Positions 3,952 to 6,947 of a stretch of DNA of 6,947 bases are shown here, piece after piece (the first letter of the stretch is position 1; each line of letters begins with the position of its first letter). Both the position numbers and the translations under genes were made by a program. Origin of the DNA: Clostridia bacterium (GTDB lineage Bacteria > Bacillota > Clostridia > Oscillospirales > CAG-272). The notes under the pieces were generated by a model, which searched no databases, was not told where the DNA came from, and was given only the letters and a program-made list of their open reading frames with translations. The DNA lies in contig CAADYQ010000161.1 of assembly GCA_900753295.1 (NCBI GenBank), positions 1 through 6,947 of the forward strand, read 5' to 3'.

Positions 3952-6947
3952 GCTGATTTGAGTGTAACAACCATTGATGGTCTCACAGCTTCGTACACGG
4001 AGGGCGACTATGTGTCGTGGTCGGTGAGTGGTAATGAGATCACGGGCGACATTCATGGTAACAGCGGTTGTAGTAGTGTAACAGCGGCTAGTTCAACCCT
4101 GACACTTAAAAACAGCAGAGCTGCAGCGGCTACTCTGTCATTCGAATACGAAGTTACACTGAATGGTGGCTCTGTATCTATTAATGGCAATACTTGTACA
4201 ACGAATGGTACTTTTGTGATTGATCAATGGAATTCTGGAGACAGCATTGATATTACAATAACGTCTGTAGCAAATGTCAACACCCACACGATTATTGTTA
4301 TTAAAAACATTAGTTTGTATGATCCCGCCGCAACGGCAAATGTAAAGTTTTTGCCTTCTGAAGGTGGAACCATTACCGTTGACGGTGAATTGATATCACA
4401 GGAGTCTGTTAAGACGAATACTGCGGATCATGAGTATTCACTTGTTGCTACTCCTGACGATGGATTTAGATTCTTCGGATGGTTTAACAGCCAAAATAAG
4501 AAGATATCAAGTAGAGCTAATTCGGTATTTCATTTTGACAAAGATGAAACCGTGTACGCAAAATTTATTGATGCATCGTCCCCCGTTTTCGAGGTCGATG
4601 GTGAGCAGTTTATTGATTTGAATGAAGCGTCTCGATATGCAGTCGAAAATACAAAATCGACTATTGTGCTTGTTGAAGATGGTACACTTCCGGCAGGCGA
4701 ATATTCAATTCCTCAGGGAATAACATTGCTGATCCCGTTTGACGCTGACTATACTCTCTATACGGATGAGCCGGACTATGTGAAAATTGTTGAAACACAG
4801 TATGCCTTCCGTACGCTTACTATTGCGGATGGCGCGACAGTCAATGTTGATGGTGCGATAAGCGTAAGCGGTAAGTGCTTTACTTCCAGTAGCACAAGCG
4901 TGTGTAAACCCACAGGAGCATACGGTCACATAAAGATGCTTACCGGAAGTGTGATCAATGTAAATAACGGTGCAACGCTGTATGCATGGGGATACATTAC
5001 CGGCGAAGGAGATGTTATCGCTCATTCCGGAGCGCAGTTATATGAATTCTTCCAGATCGCAGACTGGAGAGGTGGTACTGCGACAAGTAATTTCAAAGAT
5101 AATGCTAATAAGGTGTTCCCCTTTTCACAGTATTATGTGCAAAATATCGAAGCACCGATAACCTATAAAAAAGGCGCCAGCGAGACAGTCCGTATTACTG
5201 TAACAGCAGGAGGGGTCTCTGCGTCTGCCGAAGTTACATTCGTTGGCGAAGCGGGAATGTTCCAGCTTGAAGAGGGAAGCAGCGTAACCAAACGTTATGA
5301 TCCTATATCAGACAGATTGATATTTGATATATATGGAAGTGCCGTTCTTAACGGTATTGCCATGGAAAACCTCCCTGTTATAGGATCGTTCAATTCCAAC
5401 GTATATGTGTTGCCTATAAACAATAATATGACAATGAACATCCATTCCGGAAGCATGACATTGAATCAGGATACAGCATTGCTGCCTGGTTCTGAAGTTG
5501 TTGTGGACGGTGGGGCTGAACTTGTCATTGGTGATGGAGTATCACTGTATATTTATGACGATGGTACTTGGAGTACCGATTATGTTTGGGGATCCAAAAA
5601 TCCCGGCATTACGCAAGTAGCATATTCTCCATCAGGGAGAGGGAGCCGTGGTATTTCAGATGCAACTGTTGATGTTAACGGTACTGTGATTGTCAATGGA
5701 TTTGTTTATACAACGGGAATCGGAGCAAAAATCGTTTCAAGCTTAGGCTCCGGACGCTGGGTACAGTCCAATAATTGTGGAACAGCTACTGTAACATATC
5801 AAGCCTCTCAGGATGGAAGCGGTAATCCTAAATACTATGATATCCCTATTACCCCCGCGAAGCTCCGCAATGCGGGCGATACATATTTTGAAACATCCAA
5901 GATAGAAGCCGGAACGACCGTAAACTACTATAAGGAATATGGTGCATGGCATCATCATGAGATCGTGGCTGAAATCCGCAACGCCAGGGCGGAAAGCTGC
6001 ACTGAGGATGGCTATTCCGGAGATACATATTGCAAGACATGCGATATGATGATCAAATATGGGTATTCGATAGATGCGCACCATACGCTTAAATATCACG
6101 ATAAAGCCGAACCGACATGCACCGCGACCGGTATGGAAGAGTACTGGGAGTGCACAGTCTGCAAAAGTCTGTACGCAGATGAGGGCTGCACAAAATTGGT
6201 TGAAAAGCTGGACGATCTTAAGATCGATGCCAAGGGACATACTCCCGGCAAAGCAGTGAAAGAGGACGTTGTTCCTGCCACCTGTGAGATCGCCGGCAGC
6301 TATGACGAAGTTGTCTACTGCCAGGTCTGTGGCAATGAAGTCAGCCGTGTGTCGAAAATACTTTCTGCACTGGGTCATACCCCCGGTGAAGCCAAGCGCG
6401 AAAATGTGGTCGAGCCTTCCTGCATGGTTGATGGAAGATACGAGGAAGTCGTATATTGTTCCGTATGCAATGATGAAATCAGCCGCGTGACTAAGAAGAT
6501 CGAGGCAACGGGACACACCCCTGTTGAGGTTTCCGAGGTACCTGCGACTTGTACGAAGTCCGGAACAGCAGCCGGAACAAAGTGCGGTGTCTGCGGTGAT
6601 GAGCTTTCGGGATTCGAAGTTATTCCTCCTGCCGGTCACCAGTGGGACGAAGGTAAAGTGACCACCGAACCCACTTGTGAAGGTACCGGTGTAAAGACCT
6701 TTACCTGCTCGAACTGCCAGGAAAAGAGGTACGAAGATATTCCCGCGACAGGCCACCAGTGGGACGAAGGTAAAGTAACCACCGAACCCAAGTGCGAAGA
6801 AGCCGGTGTAAAGACCTACACCTGCAAGGTCTGCAATGAAACGAAGACCGAAGCTATCGACCCCAAGGGACACACTCCTGTTGATGTTGCCGCGAAAGAT
6901 GCAACCTGTACCGAGAAGGGTAACACCGCCGGAACCAAGTGCAGCGT
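3865..6947 (+). CDS. Large secreted, Cys-rich-repeat surface protein (3' end outside window)
   Basis: An uninterrupted frame of 1027 codons runs from ATG 3865 to the window edge. I checked it codon by codon and found no stop. The N-terminus is a signal peptide. Residues about 30-155 are Thr/Ser/Asn-rich and beta-like, with no family recognised. Residues 160-234 resemble the divergent InlB-type bacterial repeat domain. Residues about 300-660 contain repeated V-x-V-x-G patterns such as DGATVNVDGAISVSG, GSVINVNNGATLYAWGYITG and DATVDVNGTVIVNG, suggesting a beta-helix or stacked beta sheets. From about residue 690 a Cys-rich repeat array starts and continues past the edge. I infer an extracellular adhesin or wall-associated protein. 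Proteins with such repeats in Clostridia commonly end in a sortase signal or SLH domains, but that end is not visible here. There is no lipobox. The product may be presented together with the polysaccharide made by the upstream genes. Confidence 0.9.
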   Translation, partial: MVKDVLKRFSTLALAALMVLTMLPVMAMAADLSVTTIDGLTASYTEGDYVSWSVSGNEITGDIHGNSGCSSVTAASSTLTLKNSRAAAATLSFEYEVTLNGGSVSINGNTCTTNGTFVIDQWNSGDSIDITITSVANVNTHTIIVIKNISLYDPAATANVKFLPSEGGTITVDGELISQESVKTNTADHEYSLVATPDDGFRFFGWFNSQNKKISSRANSVFHFDKDETVYAKFIDASSPVFEVDGEQFIDLNEASRYAVENTKSTIVLVEDGTLPAGEYSIPQGITLLIPFDADYTLYTDEPDYVKIVETQYAFRTLTIADGATVNVDGAISVSGKCFTSSSTSVCKPTGAYGHIKMLTGSVINVNNGATLYAWGYITGEGDVIAHSGAQLYEFFQIADWRGGTATSNFKDNANKVFPFSQYYVQNIEAPITYKKGASETVRITVTAGGVSASAEVTFVGEAGMFQLEEGSSVTKRYDPISDRLIFDIYGSAVLNGIAMENLPVIGSFNSNVYVLPINNNMTMNIHSGSMTLNQDTALLPGSEVVVDGGAELVIGDGVSLYIYDDGTWSTDYVWGSKNPGITQVAYSPSGRGSRGISDATVDVNGTVIVNGFVYTTGIGAKIVSSLGSGRWVQSNNCGTATVTYQASQDGSGNPKYYDIPITPAKLRNAGDTYFETSKIEAGTTVNYYKEYGAWHHHEIVAEIRNARAESCTEDGYSGDTYCKTCDMMIKYGYSIDAHHTLKYHDKAEPTCTATGMEEYWECTVCKSLYADEGCTKLVEKLDDLKIDAKGHTPGKAVKEDVVPATCEIAGSYDEVVYCQVCGNEVSRVSKILSALGHTPGEAKRENVVEPSCMVDGRYEEVVYCSVCNDEISRVTKKIEATGHTPVEVSEVPATCTKSGTAAGTKCGVCGDELSGFEVIPPAGHQWDEGKVTTEPTCEGTGVKTFTCSNCQEKRYEDIPATGHQWDEGKVTTEPKCEEAGVKTYTCKVCNETKTEAIDPKGHTPVDVAAKDATCTEKGNTAGTKCS
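4342..4566 (+). other. Divergent InlB-type bacterial repeat domain in the surface protein
   Basis: Residues 160-234 follow the typical pattern of this small extracellular beta domain. It opens with VKFLPSEGGTITVDGELI, continues with YSLVATPDDGFRFFGWFN, and closes with an F-x-F...ETVYAKF strand. The GF-x-F-x-GW core is the most telling part. Such domains are common spacers in surface proteins of Gram-positive bacteria and carry no specific activity by themselves. Confidence 0.7.
4801..5800 (+). other. Beta-rich stalk, possible beta-helix, of the surface protein
   Basis: Residues about 313-645 show two similar halves. Each has short hydrophobic V-x-V steps separated by Gly/Asn turns. The first half contains ATLYAWGYITGEGDV followed by an aromatic DWRGG loop; the second contains AELVIGDGVSLYIYDDG and NGTVIVNGFVYTTGIGAKI. 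This pattern is typical of right-handed beta-helix or stacked-sheet surface proteins. No catalytic residues of a known enzyme family were recognised. The assignment is from pattern only. Confidence 0.5.
5947..6947 (+). repeat. Array of Cys-rich protein repeats (C-x(9-11)-C-x2-C ... GH)
   Basis: At least seven repeats plus the beginning of an eighth are encoded in frame. The CxxC pairs are CKTC (6031), CTVC (6151), CQVC (6319), CSVC (6457), CGVC (6583), CSNC (6706) and CKVC (6823). Each is preceded by a Cys 10-12 positions earlier. In the five clearest repeats (6241-6378, 6379-6516, 6517-6639, 6640-6756, 6757-6873) a GH pair follows 13-16 residues after the second Cys of the pair. These repeats shorten from 46 to 41 to 39 residues along the array. 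The first two (about 5947-6240) are more degenerate. The Cys/His set could bind metal or form disulfides on the cell surface; no function is established from the sequence. Confidence 0.85.
6637..6789 (+). repeat. Near-identical tandem DNA repeat within the Cys-rich array
   Basis: Bases 6637-6672 and 6754-6789 match over 36 positions with a single difference (GTG versus GTA), at a period of 117 bases. Similarity continues more weakly through the following Cys and CxxC codons. This indicates recent duplication or gene conversion of one protein repeat and makes the site prone to copy-number change. Confidence 0.8.

Noticed and set aside
3865..3960. Surface protein as a lipoprotein substrate of the neighbouring Lgt-like enzyme
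   Set aside because: There is no cysteine at or near the end of the signal peptide; the first Cys is at about residue 69, so no lipobox exists.
5743..6873. A 376-codon open frame on the - strand opposite the Cys-rich repeats
   Set aside because: It is the antisense of the in-frame repeat array. Its repetitive Cys/Gly/Phe content mirrors the + strand repeats, and the + frame is supported by a signal peptide, a ribosome binding site and domain patterns.
5947..6947. CRISPR-like array from the regularly spaced repeats
   Set aside because: The repeats are protein-coding, diverged at DNA level, 117-138 bases long, and keep one open frame; there are no short identical repeats with unique spacers.

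Overview
The window looks like the distal part of a surface-polysaccharide locus from a Gram-positive anaerobe of the Clostridia type (Bacillota). This is inference from three things: a chain-length modulator and a tyrosine kinase encoded as separate polypeptides (the Gram-positive CpsC/CpsD arrangement), AGGAGG-type ribosome binding sites, and a huge secreted protein with the Cys-rich C-x(9-11)-C-x2-C...GH repeats I associate with surface proteins of gut Clostridia. No species can be named from the sequence. All genes lie on the + strand, tightly packed, with no visible terminator or promoter between them. They could be one transcript.

Region 1 (1-3088) is GC-rich and is the polysaccharide module. 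It holds the tail of a Wzz/CpsC-like membrane modulator, a complete CpsD/CapB-like BY-kinase with a ten-tyrosine tail, a TuaG-like family 2 glycosyltransferase, a LicD-family phosphotransferase, and a hexapeptide-repeat O-acetyltransferase. Together they suggest a capsule or cell-wall-linked glycan whose sugars are added by the glycosyltransferase and decorated with a phospho-substituent (LicD) and acetyl groups. Export and chain length would be controlled by the modulator/kinase pair.

Region 2 (3089-6947) is visibly less GC-rich at first. It holds a divergent Lgt-like (prolipoprotein diacylglyceryl transferase family) membrane protein. With no gap at all (TAA directly followed by ATG), a very large secreted protein follows and runs off the right edge. 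That protein has a signal peptide, a divergent InlB-type repeat domain, a long beta-rich region probably forming a beta-helix, and an array of at least seven Cys-rich repeats. It has no lipobox, so its Lgt-like neighbour does not have an obvious substrate here. The Lgt-like/surface-protein pair is the least ordinary part of the window.

No RNA genes, insertion sequences, CRISPR arrays or convincing terminators were seen. There is no gene-free stretch over 300 bases; the largest gaps are about 25 bases.
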